NCBI RefSeq assembly: GCF_002117485.1
Contig: NZ_CP021030.1
Location: forward strand, 685,001-749,000
From: Rhizobium sp. NXC14
GTDB lineage: Bacteria; Pseudomonadota; Alphaproteobacteria; Rhizobiales; Rhizobiaceae
Direction: 5' to 3'
DNA length: 64,000 nt
A program made the translations under genes and the position numbers. A model generated the notes under the pieces. That model was not told where the DNA came from and ran no database searches. It saw nothing but the letters and a program-made list of their open reading frames with translations. The first letter of the stretch is position 1. Every line of letters begins with the position of its first letter. Shown here piece by piece: positions 25,776-34,678 of the stretch.

Positions 25776-27428
25776 ATGAACGTGGCTTCCCAATCGATCT
25801 TGACCGCCGACAAGGACTGGTGGCGCGGCGCGGTGATCTATCAGATCTATCCGCGCTCCTACCAGGATTCGAACGGCGACGGCATCGGCGATCTGAAGGG
25901 CATCACCGCCCGCCTGCCGCATGTGGCGAGCCTCGGCGTCGACGCGATCTGGATCTCGCCCTTCTTCACCTCGCCGATGCGCGATTTCGGTTACGACGTT
26001 TCCGATTACGAGAATGTCGATTCGATCTTCGGCACGCTGGTGGATTTCGACACGATGATTTCAGAGGCCCATCGCCTCGGAATCCGCGTGATGATCGACC
26101 TCGTCATCTCCCACAGCTCGGACCAGCACCCCTGGTTCGTGCAGAGCCGTTCCAGCAAGACCAATGCCAAGGCTGATTGGTATGTCTGGGCCGACGCAAA
26201 ACCCGATGGCTCGCCGCCGAACAACTGGCTGTCGATCTTCGGCGGCTCCGCATGGGCGTGGGACCCGACGCGCATGCAGTATTACCTGCACAATTTCCTG
26301 ACCTCTCAGCCGGATATGAACCTGCATAACCCGGAAGTGCAGGATCGTCTGCTCGATGTCGTGCGCTTCTGGCTTAATCGCGGCGTCGACGGCTTCCGCC
26401 TCGATACCATCAATTTTTATTTCCACGACCCGCTCTTGCGCGACAATCCGGCGCTTGCGCCCGAGCGGCGCAACGCCTCGACGGCGCCGGCGGTCAATCC
26501 CTATAACTTCCAGGAGCATATCTACGACAAGAACCGGCCGGAGAACCTTGCCTTCCTGAAGCGTTTCCGCGCCGTGCTCGAAGAGTTCCCGGCAATCGCC
26601 GCCGTCGGCGAGGTGGGTGACAGCCAGCGCGGCCTCGAAATCGTAGGCGAATATACCTCCGGCAATGACAAGATGCACATGTGTTATGCCTTCGAGTTCC
26701 TGGCGCCCGATCCACTGACGCCGGAGCGCGTCGAGGAGGTGATGGAGGATTTCGAAGCTGCCGCACCCGATGGCTGGGCCTGCTGGGCCTTCTCCAATCA
26801 TGACGTCATGCGTCACGTCAGCCGCTGGGGCGGGCTGGTCGCCGATCACGACGCCTTCGCCAAACTCTATGCCTCGCTGCTCTTGACGCTGCGCGGCTCC
26901 GTCTGCCTCTACCAGGGCGAGGAACTGGCGCTGACGGAAGCCGATCTCGCCTATCAGGATCTGCAGGATCCCTATGGCATTCAGTTCTGGCCTGAGTTCA
27001 AGGGCCGCGACGGCTGCCGCACGCCGATGGTCTGGGACAGCCACGTCGCCCAGGGCGGTTTTTCAACCGTCAAGCCCTGGCTGCCGGTGCCGGTCGAGCA
27101 CATCCTGCGCGCGGTCAACGTCCAGCAGGGTGATGAGACTTCGGTGCTGGAGCACTATCGCCGCTTCATTGCCTTTCGCAAGTTGCATCCGGCCTTTGCC
27201 AAGGGTGAAATCGAATTCGAGGAGGCGCAGGGCGACAGCCTGGTCTTCACCCGCGAATACGGCGATGAAAAGCTGCTCTGCATTTTCAACATGAGCCCGG
27301 CCGAGACCGGCGTCACTCTGCCTGCGGGAGAATGGCAGGCATTGACGGGCCATGGCTTTACCAGCAACAACTATGGCGACAAGATCGATATTCCGGCCTG
27401 GGGGGCGTATTTCGCCCGTCTCGCTTAA
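25776..27428 (+). CDS. aglA: Alpha-glucosidase AglA (GH13)
   Basis: Cytoplasmic hydrolase of imported alpha-glucosides, retaining glycoside hydrolase family 13. Seen: YQIYPRSYQDSNGDGIGDL at the N-terminus, nucleophile Asp in GVDGFRLDTINFYFHD, acid/base Glu in AIAAVGEVGDS and the third acidic residue in FSNHDVMRHVSRWGG. A C-terminal beta domain ends the 550-residue protein. No signal peptide, so it acts inside the cell. Lies between the permeases and the ATPase, the known rhizobial agl order. Confidence 0.95.
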   Translation: MNVASQSILTADKDWWRGAVIYQIYPRSYQDSNGDGIGDLKGITARLPHVASLGVDAIWISPFFTSPMRDFGYDVSDYENVDSIFGTLVDFDTMISEAHRLGIRVMIDLVISHSSDQHPWFVQSRSSKTNAKADWYVWADAKPDGSPPNNWLSIFGGSAWAWDPTRMQYYLHNFLTSQPDMNLHNPEVQDRLLDVVRFWLNRGVDGFRLDTINFYFHDPLLRDNPALAPERRNASTAPAVNPYNFQEHIYDKNRPENLAFLKRFRAVLEEFPAIAAVGEVGDSQRGLEIVGEYTSGNDKMHMCYAFEFLAPDPLTPERVEEVMEDFEAAAPDGWACWAFSNHDVMRHVSRWGGLVADHDAFAKLYASLLLTLRGSVCLYQGEELALTEADLAYQDLQDPYGIQFWPEFKGRDGCRTPMVWDSHVAQGGFSTVKPWLPVPVEHILRAVNVQQGDETSVLEHYRRFIAFRKLHPAFAKGEIEFEEAQGDSLVFTREYGDEKLLCIFNMSPAETGVTLPAGEWQALTGHGFTSNNYGDKIDIPAWGAYFARLA

Positions 27429-27449
27429 GGATCAGGAGGGGAGTGACAA

Positions 27450-28538
27450 ATGACTGGACTGACACTGAAGGACATCCGCAAATCCTACGGTTCCGTGGAT
27501 GTTCTCCATGGTATCGACCTCGATATCAAGCAGGGCGAATTCATCGTCTTCGTAGGTCCGTCCGGTTGCGGCAAGTCCACGCTTCTGCGCATGATTGCCG
27601 GTCTCGAGGCGATCACCGGCGGCGAGATGTATATCGACGGCCAGCTCGTCAATGACGTGCCGCCGTCGAAGCGCGGCATCGCCATGGTCTTCCAGTCCTA
27701 CGCGCTCTACCCCCACATGACCGTCTACGACAATATGGCCTTCGGCATGAAGATCGCCGGCGAAAGCAAGCAGGAGATCGACCGCCGTGTTCGCGCGGCG
27801 GCCGAGAGCCTGCAGCTGACCAAATATCTCGACCGCCTGCCGAAGGCGTTGTCGGGCGGCCAGCGCCAGCGCGTGGCGATCGGCCGCGCCATCTGCCGTG
27901 ATCCCAAGGTCTTCCTGTTCGACGAGCCGTTGTCCAACCTCGATGCAGCGCTGCGCGTTGCCACCCGTATCGAAATTGCCCGTCTCAACGAGCAGATGGC
28001 CGATACGACGATGATCTACGTCACCCACGACCAGGTCGAGGCGATGACGCTCGCCGACCGTATTGTCGTCCTCTCGGCCGGCAATATCGAGCAGGTCGGC
28101 GCGCCGCTGGAACTCTACGAACGCCCGGCCAACCTCTTCGTCGCGAAATTCATCGGCTCGCCCGCCATGAACATCATTCCCGCGACGATCGCCGGGACCG
28201 GCAGCCAGACGACCGTAACGCTGACCGGCGGCATGTCGGTGACATTAGATGTGGCGACCGAAGCTTCCGAGAAAGGCAAGCAGGCGAGCTTCGGCGTTCG
28301 TCCCGAAGATCTGAGGATCGCCGACGGGAGCGACTATGTTTTCGAGGGCGAAGTCTCGATCGTCGAGGCGCTCGGCGAAGTGACGCTGCTTTATATCGAG
28401 GGCCTGGTTCCCGGTGAGCCGATCGTTGTCAAGTTGCCGGGCATATACGATGTCCATAAGGGCCAGAAGATGCGCTTTGCCGCCGATCGGCAGAAGCTGC
28501 ATCTCTTTGACGCGACCGGCCACACCTATCGGAAATGA
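27450..28538 (+). CDS. aglK: Alpha-glucoside ABC transporter ATPase AglK
   Basis: MalK/UgpC-type ATPase. Walker A GPSGCGKST (about 37-45), Q-loop FQSYALYPHMTV, signature LSGGQRQRVAIGRA, Walker B VFLFDEPLSNLD and H-loop YVTHDQVEA. The C-terminal TOBE region (about 240-362) is present and can bind regulators. Length 362 residues. It starts 21 bases after aglA, with GGAGGGGAG upstream, and ends the agl operon; I see no strong terminator directly after it. Confidence 0.96.
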   Translation: MTGLTLKDIRKSYGSVDVLHGIDLDIKQGEFIVFVGPSGCGKSTLLRMIAGLEAITGGEMYIDGQLVNDVPPSKRGIAMVFQSYALYPHMTVYDNMAFGMKIAGESKQEIDRRVRAAAESLQLTKYLDRLPKALSGGQRQRVAIGRAICRDPKVFLFDEPLSNLDAALRVATRIEIARLNEQMADTTMIYVTHDQVEAMTLADRIVVLSAGNIEQVGAPLELYERPANLFVAKFIGSPAMNIIPATIAGTGSQTTVTLTGGMSVTLDVATEASEKGKQASFGVRPEDLRIADGSDYVFEGEVSIVEALGEVTLLYIEGLVPGEPIVVKLPGIYDVHKGQKMRFAADRQKLHLFDATGHTYRK

Positions 28539-28654
28539 GGAAGCCATTTTTGGGGTAATAACACCAGAAATTGTGCGGGACGGGCCGAATTCTCACTTTC
28601 TGTTAAAGATCGGCTGCTACCTTTTCCCAGTCGATTTACGAGGGGGACAAGCAC

Positions 28655-29068
28655 GTGGCCGCTTCCAATCCATCACAGCCAAGACCTCACTTCCTGAGCA
28701 AGGAAGAATCCTTCATGTATGACCGCGAGGCGCGGTTCAAGATGGAGGACACAATGAATGCCGCGCGCATCGAATATACGGAAAAGGGCGTCATGCACGC
28801 GGCTTCGCGCCGCTGCGATATCGTCCGCATCTCGATGAGCAGCGCGACGCTCGCCATCCTGACCCAGTTCAACCTGCCGAAGCAGTTCTATCTGGATATT
28901 CCGGATGCCCGCATCACCAAGGTCGGTTGCCTGCTGATGAAGGTGAATGCCAACAACACGATCGAGGTGCGTTTCCTGCGACTGCTGACCCAGAAGGAAC
29001 TCAACAAGATCTTCGTCTACAGCACGCACCCGGCGCACAAGGATTACGTTCTCGATATCCGCGCCTAA
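28655..29068 (+). CDS. Small PilZ-like domain protein (possible c-di-GMP effector)
   Basis: A 137-residue soluble protein. Residues about 35-137 resemble a PilZ beta-barrel: ASRRCDIVRISMSSATLAI, LPKQFYLDIPDA and NNTIEVRFL fit the core strands. The usual RxxxR nucleotide-binding motif is not clear, so ligand binding is uncertain. The start is GTG at 28655, supported by AGGGGGA (28641-28647); an ATG at 28715 is the alternative. It stands alone between aglK and a strong terminator, so it probably has its own promoter in 28539-28654. Confidence 0.55.
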   Translation: MAASNPSQPRPHFLSKEESFMYDREARFKMEDTMNAARIEYTEKGVMHAASRRCDIVRISMSSATLAILTQFNLPKQFYLDIPDARITKVGCLLMKVNANNTIEVRFLRLLTQKELNKIFVYSTHPAHKDYVLDIRA

Positions 29069-29091
29069 GGATATCACCGGACCTGATACAG

Positions 29092-29131
29092 AAAACCCGC
29101 GGGGTGCTTCGTGCGCACCCCGCGGGTTTTT
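29092..29131. terminator. Strong bidirectional terminator
   Basis: AAAACCCGCGGGGTGC (29092-29107) pairs perfectly with GCACCCCGCGGGTTTT (29115-29130) over a seven-base loop, ending in a T run. The A-run on the other side gives a T-tract on the minus strand, so it serves both the PilZ-like gene (+) and the edd operon (-). Confidence 0.92.
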
Positions 29132-29152
29132 GTTTGCTCCGGGCGTTCATGC

Positions 29153-30973
29153 TCAGTGGAAGAGCACGCTCGCACCCTGATCGGAAGCGCCGACGGCGCG
29201 GCGGAAGGGGGCGAAGAGTTCACGGCCCATGCCGAATTCATTGTCCGAGAGATCGATGCTCACCGGCTCGCGCTCGGCCATGTCGGCAGCGTCGACCAGC
29301 ACTTCGAGCGTGCCCTTGATCGCGTCGAGGCGAATGATGTCGCCGTCCCGGATGCGGGCGATCGGGCCGCCGTCGACGGCTTCTGGGGTTACGTGGATCG
29401 CCGCCGGTACCTTTCCGGATGCGCCGGACATGCGCCCGTCGGTGAGGAGCGCCACGCGGAAGCCGCGATCCTGCAGCACGCCGAGCGGCGGCGTCAGCTT
29501 GTGCAGTTCCGGCATGCCGTTCGCCTTCGGCCCCTGGAAGCGCACGACGGCGACGAAATCGCGGTTGAGCTTGCCTTCCTTGAAGGCGTCCTGCAGTTCC
29601 TGCTGGCTGTGGAAGATGATCGCCGGCGCCTCGATGACGTGGCGCTCCGGCTTGACGGCCGAGATTTTGATGACCGCCTTGCCGAGGTTGCCGCGCAGCA
29701 TCTTCAGCCCGCCATTCGCCTGGAAAGGCGTCTCGATGCTGGCAAGCACCTTCGGATCGTGGCTCTTGTCAGGCGACGGTTCGCGCAGCACGGTGCGGTT
29801 CTCGCCGAGGCGGGCATCGACCGTATAAGCTTCGAGGCCCTGGCCGAAGACGGTGCGAACGTCGTCATGCACCAGCCCGTGCTTCAAGAGTTCCTTGATG
29901 AGGAAACCCATGCCGCCGGCCGCCTGGAAATGGTTCACGTCGGCAAGGCCGTTCGGATAGACGCGGGCAAGCAGCGGCACGATTTCGGAAAGCTCGGCGA
30001 TGTCCTGCCAGGTCAGCTGAATGCCGGCTGCCCGCGCCATGGCGACGAGGTGCAGCGTGTGATTGGTCGAGCCGCCGGTCGCATGCAGGCCGACGACGCC
30101 GTTGACGACGGAGCGCTCATCGATCATCTCGCCGGCCGGCGTGAATTCGTTGCCGAGTGCCGTGATCGCCAGCGCCCGCTTGGCGGCTTCGCGCGTCAGC
30201 GCTTCGCGCAACGGCGTGCCGGGGTTGATGAAAGAGGATCCCGGCATGTGGAAACCCATGATCTCCATCAGCATCTGGTTGGAATTGGCGGTGCCGTAGA
30301 AGGTGCAGGTGCCGGGGCCATGATAGGACTTCGATTCCGCCTCCAGCAGCTCGGCGCGGCCGACCTTGCCCTCGGCAAAGAGCTGGCGCACGCGCGACTT
30401 CTCGTCATTCGGCAGCCCCGTCGTCATCGGACCTGCCGGAACGAAGATCGACGGCAAATGGCCGAAGGATAGGGCCGCGATGACGAGGCCCGGCACGATC
30501 TTGTCGCAGACGCCGAGGAAGAGGGCGGCATCGAACATGTTGTGGGATAGGCCGACGCCCGCGGCCATGGCGATCAGGTCTCGCGAGAAGAGCGAGAGCT
30601 CCATGCCAGGCTGTCCTTGGGTGACGCCGTCGCACATGGCGGGCACGCCGCCGGCCACCTGGGCGACACCGCCAGCCTCGGCGGCCGCCTCGCGGATGAT
30701 TGCCGGATAGGTCTCGAACGGCTGGTGAGCCGAGAGCATGTCGTTATAGGCGGTGATGATGCCGAGGTTGGGGACATGGTCGCCGGCGAGCGCGTCCTTA
30801 TCGGCGGGGGAACAGATGGCGAAGCCGTGGGCGAGGTTGGCGCAACCGAGCACCGAGCGCTGCACACCCTTTGAAGCTGCGGCGCGCAGGCGGTCCAGGT
30901 AGCGCTCGCGGGTCGGCTTCGAGCGTTCGACGATGCGATCCGTGATCGCAGAAATGCGTGCATGAGCGGACAT
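29153..30973 (-). CDS. edd: Phosphogluconate dehydratase Edd
   Basis: First committed enzyme of the Entner-Doudoroff pathway: 6-phosphogluconate to 2-keto-3-deoxy-6-phosphogluconate, an Fe-S dehydratase of the IlvD/Edd family. Motifs: [10 protein letters not shown] (cluster Cys), [25 protein letters not shown] (second Cys) and [19 protein letters not shown]. Length 606 residues, typical. Last gene of the zwf-pgl-edd operon, 78 bases after pgl, and ended by the terminator at 29092-29131. Confidence 0.97.
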   Translation of the reverse strand: MSAHARISAITDRIVERSKPTRERYLDRLRAAASKGVQRSVLGCANLAHGFAICSPADKDALAGDHVPNLGIITAYNDMLSAHQPFETYPAIIREAAAEAGGVAQVAGGVPAMCDGVTQGQPGMELSLFSRDLIAMAAGVGLSHNMFDAALFLGVCDKIVPGLVIAALSFGHLPSIFVPAGPMTTGLPNDEKSRVRQLFAEGKVGRAELLEAESKSYHGPGTCTFYGTANSNQMLMEIMGFHMPGSSFINPGTPLREALTREAAKRALAITALGNEFTPAGEMIDERSVVNGVVGLHATGGSTNHTLHLVAMARAAGIQLTWQDIAELSEIVPLLARVYPNGLADVNHFQAAGGMGFLIKELLKHGLVHDDVRTVFGQGLEAYTVDARLGENRTVLREPSPDKSHDPKVLASIETPFQANGGLKMLRGNLGKAVIKISAVKPERHVIEAPAIIFHSQQELQDAFKEGKLNRDFVAVVRFQGPKANGMPELHKLTPPLGVLQDRGFRVALLTDGRMSGASGKVPAAIHVTPEAVDGGPIARIRDGDIIRLDAIKGTLEVLVDAADMAEREPVSIDLSDNEFGMGRELFAPFRRAVGASDQGASVLFH

Positions 30974-31051
30974 GGAAAATCCCTGCCTTATTCGTTGTCT
31001 CTATCTCTCTCGGCGGCTCCGGCCTGAATCCGGATCCGGGTCTGGGGCCGA

Positions 31052-31750
31052 TCAGGGAGCCCAGTAGATCTCGACCGGGGAAGTGGCCCGGCGCAGAACG
31101 GCGCGGATCGGCATTTCTGCCTCGTCACCGCTGCCTTCCGCCTTGGCGAGAACGTCTTTTTTGCCTTCGCCCTCGATATGGAGCACCAGGAGTGCGGCAT
31201 CCTGAAGACTGGAGAAGGTGAAGGTCAGGCGCGGCTCGCCGGCTCCTTCCGCTTCCATCGGGATGACGCCGCGCGGCGTCGATGCGTCGAGCGCCTGGGC
31301 AAGATTGCTGCCGCCGGGAAAGAACGAGGCCGTGTGGCCGTCGCCGCCCATGCCGAGGATCACCACGTCGAAGGGGATGCCGATTTCGGCGCTCTTTTCC
31401 GTCGCAAGCCGTGCGGCTTCCTCGACTGAGGATGCCGGCTGGTAAAGCGGCACGAAACGCGCCGCCTTCGCCTTGTCCTGCAAGAGATTGGCATCGACCA
31501 GCAGATGGTTCGAGCGGGCATTATCGGCCGGAACGAAACGTTCGTCCACCAGCGTGATCGTCACCTTGTCCCAGGCAATGTCGCGTGTCGAAAGCGCCTG
31601 GAAGAAGGCCTTCGGCGTCGAACCGCCGGAAACGGCCATGGACGCCGCACCTCGAGCGGAGATGGACGCCGAGAGCGTATCGGCAACCTTATCGGCGAGG
31701 CCGCCGGCGAGTTCGGCGGCACTAGCGAAGGAATGCAGGGTTGAGGCCAT
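31052..31750 (-). CDS. pgl: 6-Phosphogluconolactonase Pgl
   Basis: Hydrolyses 6-phosphogluconolactone to 6-phosphogluconate, between Zwf and Edd. Family motifs: AVSGGSTPKAFFQAL near the N-terminus, TITLVDERFVP and GMGGDGHTASFFPG. The frame is open from 31774, overlapping zwf, but the ATG at 31750 (MASTLHSFASAAEL) gives the usual 232-residue protein ten bases after the zwf stop. Confidence 0.96.
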   Translation of the reverse strand: MASTLHSFASAAELAGGLADKVADTLSASISARGAASMAVSGGSTPKAFFQALSTRDIAWDKVTITLVDERFVPADNARSNHLLVDANLLQDKAKAARFVPLYQPASSVEEAARLATEKSAEIGIPFDVVILGMGGDGHTASFFPGGSNLAQALDASTPRGVIPMEAEGAGEPRLTFTFSSLQDAALLVLHIEGEGKKDVLAKAEGSGDEAEMPIRAVLRRATSPVEIYWAP

Positions 31751-31760
31751 CGATGTCGTC

Positions 31761-33236
31761 CTAGATGTCGTCATGCCAGGTGCGGCCGTCGCGCTCGATG
31801 AGCGCGATGGCCTGGCTCGGGCCCCAGGTGCCAGCCGTATAGCCCTGCACCTGCTGGCCGGTCGTTTCCCAACCCTTGAGGATCGGATCCACCCATTTCC
31901 AGGCGGCTTCGACTTCGTCGCGGCGCATGAACAGGGTCTGGTTGGAACGGATCACATCCATCAGCAAGCGCTCGTAAGCGTCGGGATTGCGGACATTGAA
32001 CGCCTGGGCGAAGCTCATGTCGAGCGATACGTTGCGCAACCGCATGCCGCCCGGACCCGGATCCTTGATCATCAGCGACTGCTTGACGCCCTCATCCGGC
32101 TGCAGGCGGATGATCAGCTGGTTGGCGACGATGCGTCCGGCCGCCTGGTCGAAGATCGCATGCGGGATCGGCTTGAAGGTGATGACGATCTCGGACATGC
32201 GTCCGGTAAGCCGCTTGCCGGTTCTGATGTAGAACGGAACGCCCGCCCAGCGCCAGTTATTGATCTCGGCCTTGATGGCGACGAAAGTCTCGGTGTTCGA
32301 GACGCCGCCTTCCAGCTCTTCGAGATAACCCTTGACCGGGCCGCTGCCCGAAGCGCCGGCGCGATACTGGCCGCGGACCGTCGCCTGCTCGACATTGGAG
32401 GCATCGAGCGGCTTCAGGGCGCGCAGCACCTTCAGCTTCTCGTCGCGAACGGCTTCCGAATCCATCGACGATGGTACTTCCATCGCCGTCAGGCAGAGCA
32501 GCTGCAGGATATGGTTCTGCACCATGTCGCGCAGCGCGCCGGCCGTATCGTAATAGCCGGCGCGGCCTTCGAGACCGACCGATTCCGCCACGGTGATCTG
32601 CACATGATCGATATAGTTGGCGTTCCACAGCGGCTCGTAAAGCGCATTGGCGAAACGCAAGGCCATCAGGTTCTGCACCGTCTCCTTGCCGAGATAGTGG
32701 TCGATACGGAAGATCTGCTCTTCCTTGAAGACGCGGCCGATCGTGTCGTTGAGTTGCAACGCCGAAGCCAGATCACGGCCGATCGGCTTCTCGACGACGA
32801 TGCGGGTCGATTTGGTGATCAGCTTGTGGTCATGGATCTTCTGGGAAATATCGCCGAAGATGCCGGGCGCAACCGCCAGATAGAAGGCGCGCACCCGATC
32901 TCTGCTTTCGTCGAGCAGTTTCTTCAGCTGATCCCAGCCCGTGTCAGTGCGGGCGTCGACCGAAACATAGTAGAGGCGGGCACAGAACTTTTCGACCTCC
33001 GCGTCGTCGTATTCGCCTTTCTTCAGGTGTTCCTTCAGCGCGTCCTTGGCGAACTTGCGATATTCCTCATGCGAAAGCGGGCTGCGCGAGGCGCCGATGA
33101 TACGCGTCGGTTCCGTGAACTGACCCTCGATCTGGCGATGGTAGAGCGCAGGCAGAAGCTTACGTTCGGCAAGGTCGCCGCTGCCACCGAAGACGACATA
33201 ATCAAAAGGCTCAACGGGAATGATCTGGCTGCTCAT
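31761..33236 (-). CDS. zwf: Glucose-6-phosphate 1-dehydrogenase Zwf
   Basis: NADP-linked oxidation of glucose 6-phosphate, entry to the Entner-Doudoroff and pentose phosphate routes. Nucleotide site VVFGGSGDLAERKLLPAL; active-site signature RIDHYLGKE with the catalytic His; KPIGRDLASALQLN. The ATG at 33236 gives 491 residues, the family norm; an in-frame TTG at 33251 is less likely. An AT-rich partial palindrome around AATCGATT (33280-33287) lies in its promoter region and might bind a regulator. Confidence 0.97.
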   Translation of the reverse strand: MSSQIIPVEPFDYVVFGGSGDLAERKLLPALYHRQIEGQFTEPTRIIGASRSPLSHEEYRKFAKDALKEHLKKGEYDDAEVEKFCARLYYVSVDARTDTGWDQLKKLLDESRDRVRAFYLAVAPGIFGDISQKIHDHKLITKSTRIVVEKPIGRDLASALQLNDTIGRVFKEEQIFRIDHYLGKETVQNLMALRFANALYEPLWNANYIDHVQITVAESVGLEGRAGYYDTAGALRDMVQNHILQLLCLTAMEVPSSMDSEAVRDEKLKVLRALKPLDASNVEQATVRGQYRAGASGSGPVKGYLEELEGGVSNTETFVAIKAEINNWRWAGVPFYIRTGKRLTGRMSEIVITFKPIPHAIFDQAAGRIVANQLIIRLQPDEGVKQSLMIKDPGPGGMRLRNVSLDMSFAQAFNVRNPDAYERLLMDVIRSNQTLFMRRDEVEAAWKWVDPILKGWETTGQQVQGYTAGTWGPSQAIALIERDGRTWHDDI

Positions 33237-33330
33237 GAGCTTGTCTCTCAATCAGGCTGGTTGGCGGCCCTTTTAATCTAATCGATTTAAAAAAGCCAGT
33301 GTGCAGTGCAATGAATCTGTCAGGCACCGG

Positions 33331-33370
33331 TTTTAGAGCGAATTCCGCAAAGAGGAAATCCGCAATCGGA
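33331..33370. repeat. Possible dispersed rhizobial intergenic repeat
   Basis: The stretch from TTTTAGAGCGAATTCCGC through GGAAATCCGCAATCGGAC, ending at the puuB stop, has small inverted elements (TCCG-CAAT-CGGA) and resembles short intergenic repeats common in Rhizobium. This rests on recall of the pattern; no second copy is seen in the window. Confidence 0.25.
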
Positions 33371-34678
33371 CTAAAACTTGTCGCGAAGCGCAAACCACGA
33401 CAAGGCGAGGAAAAGCAACGGCGCCCGCATCCGGGCTCCGCCGGGAAAGGCGGGAATGTCGAGCGATTTGAACAGATCAAGATCGCCGGATTTTCCGAGC
33501 ACCGCTTCTGCGTAGAGCTTGCCACAGTAGTTTGACAGCATGACGCCATGGCCGGAGTAACCGCCGATCGAGGTGACGCCGGGCATCACCTCGCGCACGA
33601 AAAGCTGGCGTGGCATGGTGATGCCGACGCTGCCTCCCCAGGCATGGGTGATCTCGATATCCTTCAGGTCGGGATAGATCTCGGCGATCTGCCGGCGGAT
33701 ATGCTCCGATATGTCCCGCGGATTGTCCGCCGTATAGGCCTCGCGCCCACCGAACAGCAGGCGGCCTTCGAATCTGCGGAAATAGCGCACGACGAAGCGC
33801 GAATCGGCGACGGCCTCGCCCCCCGGCAGCACATCGGGGTAGCCGTCGAGCGGAACAGTGGCGCCGATGAAGGAGCGGATCGGCATAACATGACTTGCCG
33901 TCACCGGCTCAAGATTGCCGATATGGCCGTTGCAGGCGATCAGCGCCCGGTCGGCGGTGATCGTGCCCTTTTCGGTTTCGATCGTCACCTTGCCGCCGCT
34001 TTGGCGGATCGCCTTTGCATGGGTCATCTCGAAAATGGACGCGCCGGCATTGGCGGCCACCCGGGCGAGCCCGATGAGCAGCTTGAGCGGATGAATATGG
34101 CCGGTCCCGACATCGCGCACGCCGCAGTGGAAACGCTTCGAGCCGAGCCGCTCCTGCGTTTCCTTCTCATCCATGAAGCTCAAATGCGGGTAGCCATAGC
34201 GCTCGGCGGCGATTTCGGCATTCTCACGGTAGTCACGTTCGTAGCTTGCCTTGTGCGCGACGTTGAGCTGCCCGGGCACATAATCGATCTCGATCTGATG
34301 TTCCCGGGCGAAATCGAGAAGATGGCGCTTGGCCGCCTCGGCGACATCGAACAGGGCTTTCGAGCGTTCGTAGCCGATCTTTTCCTCAAGCTCTTCCGGC
34401 CACCATCGCTGGCCGGTGCCGAGCTGGCCGCCATTGCGCCCCGACGCTCCGTCTCCGAAGCGCCAGGCCTCGATCAGCACGACGGAAACGCCTGACTTGG
34501 CGAGGTTGTAGGCGGCCTGCAGGCCGGTATAGCCGCCGCCGACAATTGCGACGTCGCATGTTCTCGAGCCGTCGAGAGCGGCGTAGGTCGGCCGCTCCCC
34601 GACAGTTGCCTGATACCAGGATAGCCCGGGCGCAATCGGGCTCTGCCACATCGCCTGCGATGCCATGATATCGCTCAC
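33371..34678 (-). CDS. puuB: FAD-dependent amine oxidoreductase, PuuB-like
   Basis: DAO-fold flavoprotein, probably gamma-glutamylputrescine oxidase. The FAD-binding motif CDVAIVGGGYTGLQAAYNLA is at about 41-60, GASGRNGGQL follows, and the C-terminal GGYSGHGVMLSNYCGKL closes the FAD site. Length 435 residues. Its start overlaps the stop of the glutamine-synthetase-like gene by four bases, so the pair is coupled. Pairing of a GS-like ligase with this oxidase is the hallmark of the Puu putrescine route, though other amines are possible. Confidence 0.85.
   Translation of the reverse strand: MSDIMASQAMWQSPIAPGLSWYQATVGERPTYAALDGSRTCDVAIVGGGYTGLQAAYNLAKSGVSVVLIEAWRFGDGASGRNGGQLGTGQRWWPEELEEKIGYERSKALFDVAEAAKRHLLDFAREHQIEIDYVPGQLNVAHKASYERDYRENAEIAAERYGYPHLSFMDEKETQERLGSKRFHCGVRDVGTGHIHPLKLLIGLARVAANAGASIFEMTHAKAIRQSGGKVTIETEKGTITADRALIACNGHIGNLEPVTASHVMPIRSFIGATVPLDGYPDVLPGGEAVADSRFVVRYFRRFEGRLLFGGREAYTADNPRDISEHIRRQIAEIYPDLKDIEITHAWGGSVGITMPRQLFVREVMPGVTSIGGYSGHGVMLSNYCGKLYAEAVLGKSGDLDLFKSLDIPAFPGGARMRAPLLFLALSWFALRDKF

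Noticed and set aside
29111..30472. 453-codon plus-strand frame opposite edd
   Set aside because: Fully antisense to a clear Edd protein, and it begins inside the terminator region. Composition is that of a shadow frame.
31473..33281. 602-codon plus-strand frame opposite pgl and zwf
   Set aside because: Long, but antisense to two enzymes with clear active-site motifs; no domain or ribosome site of its own.
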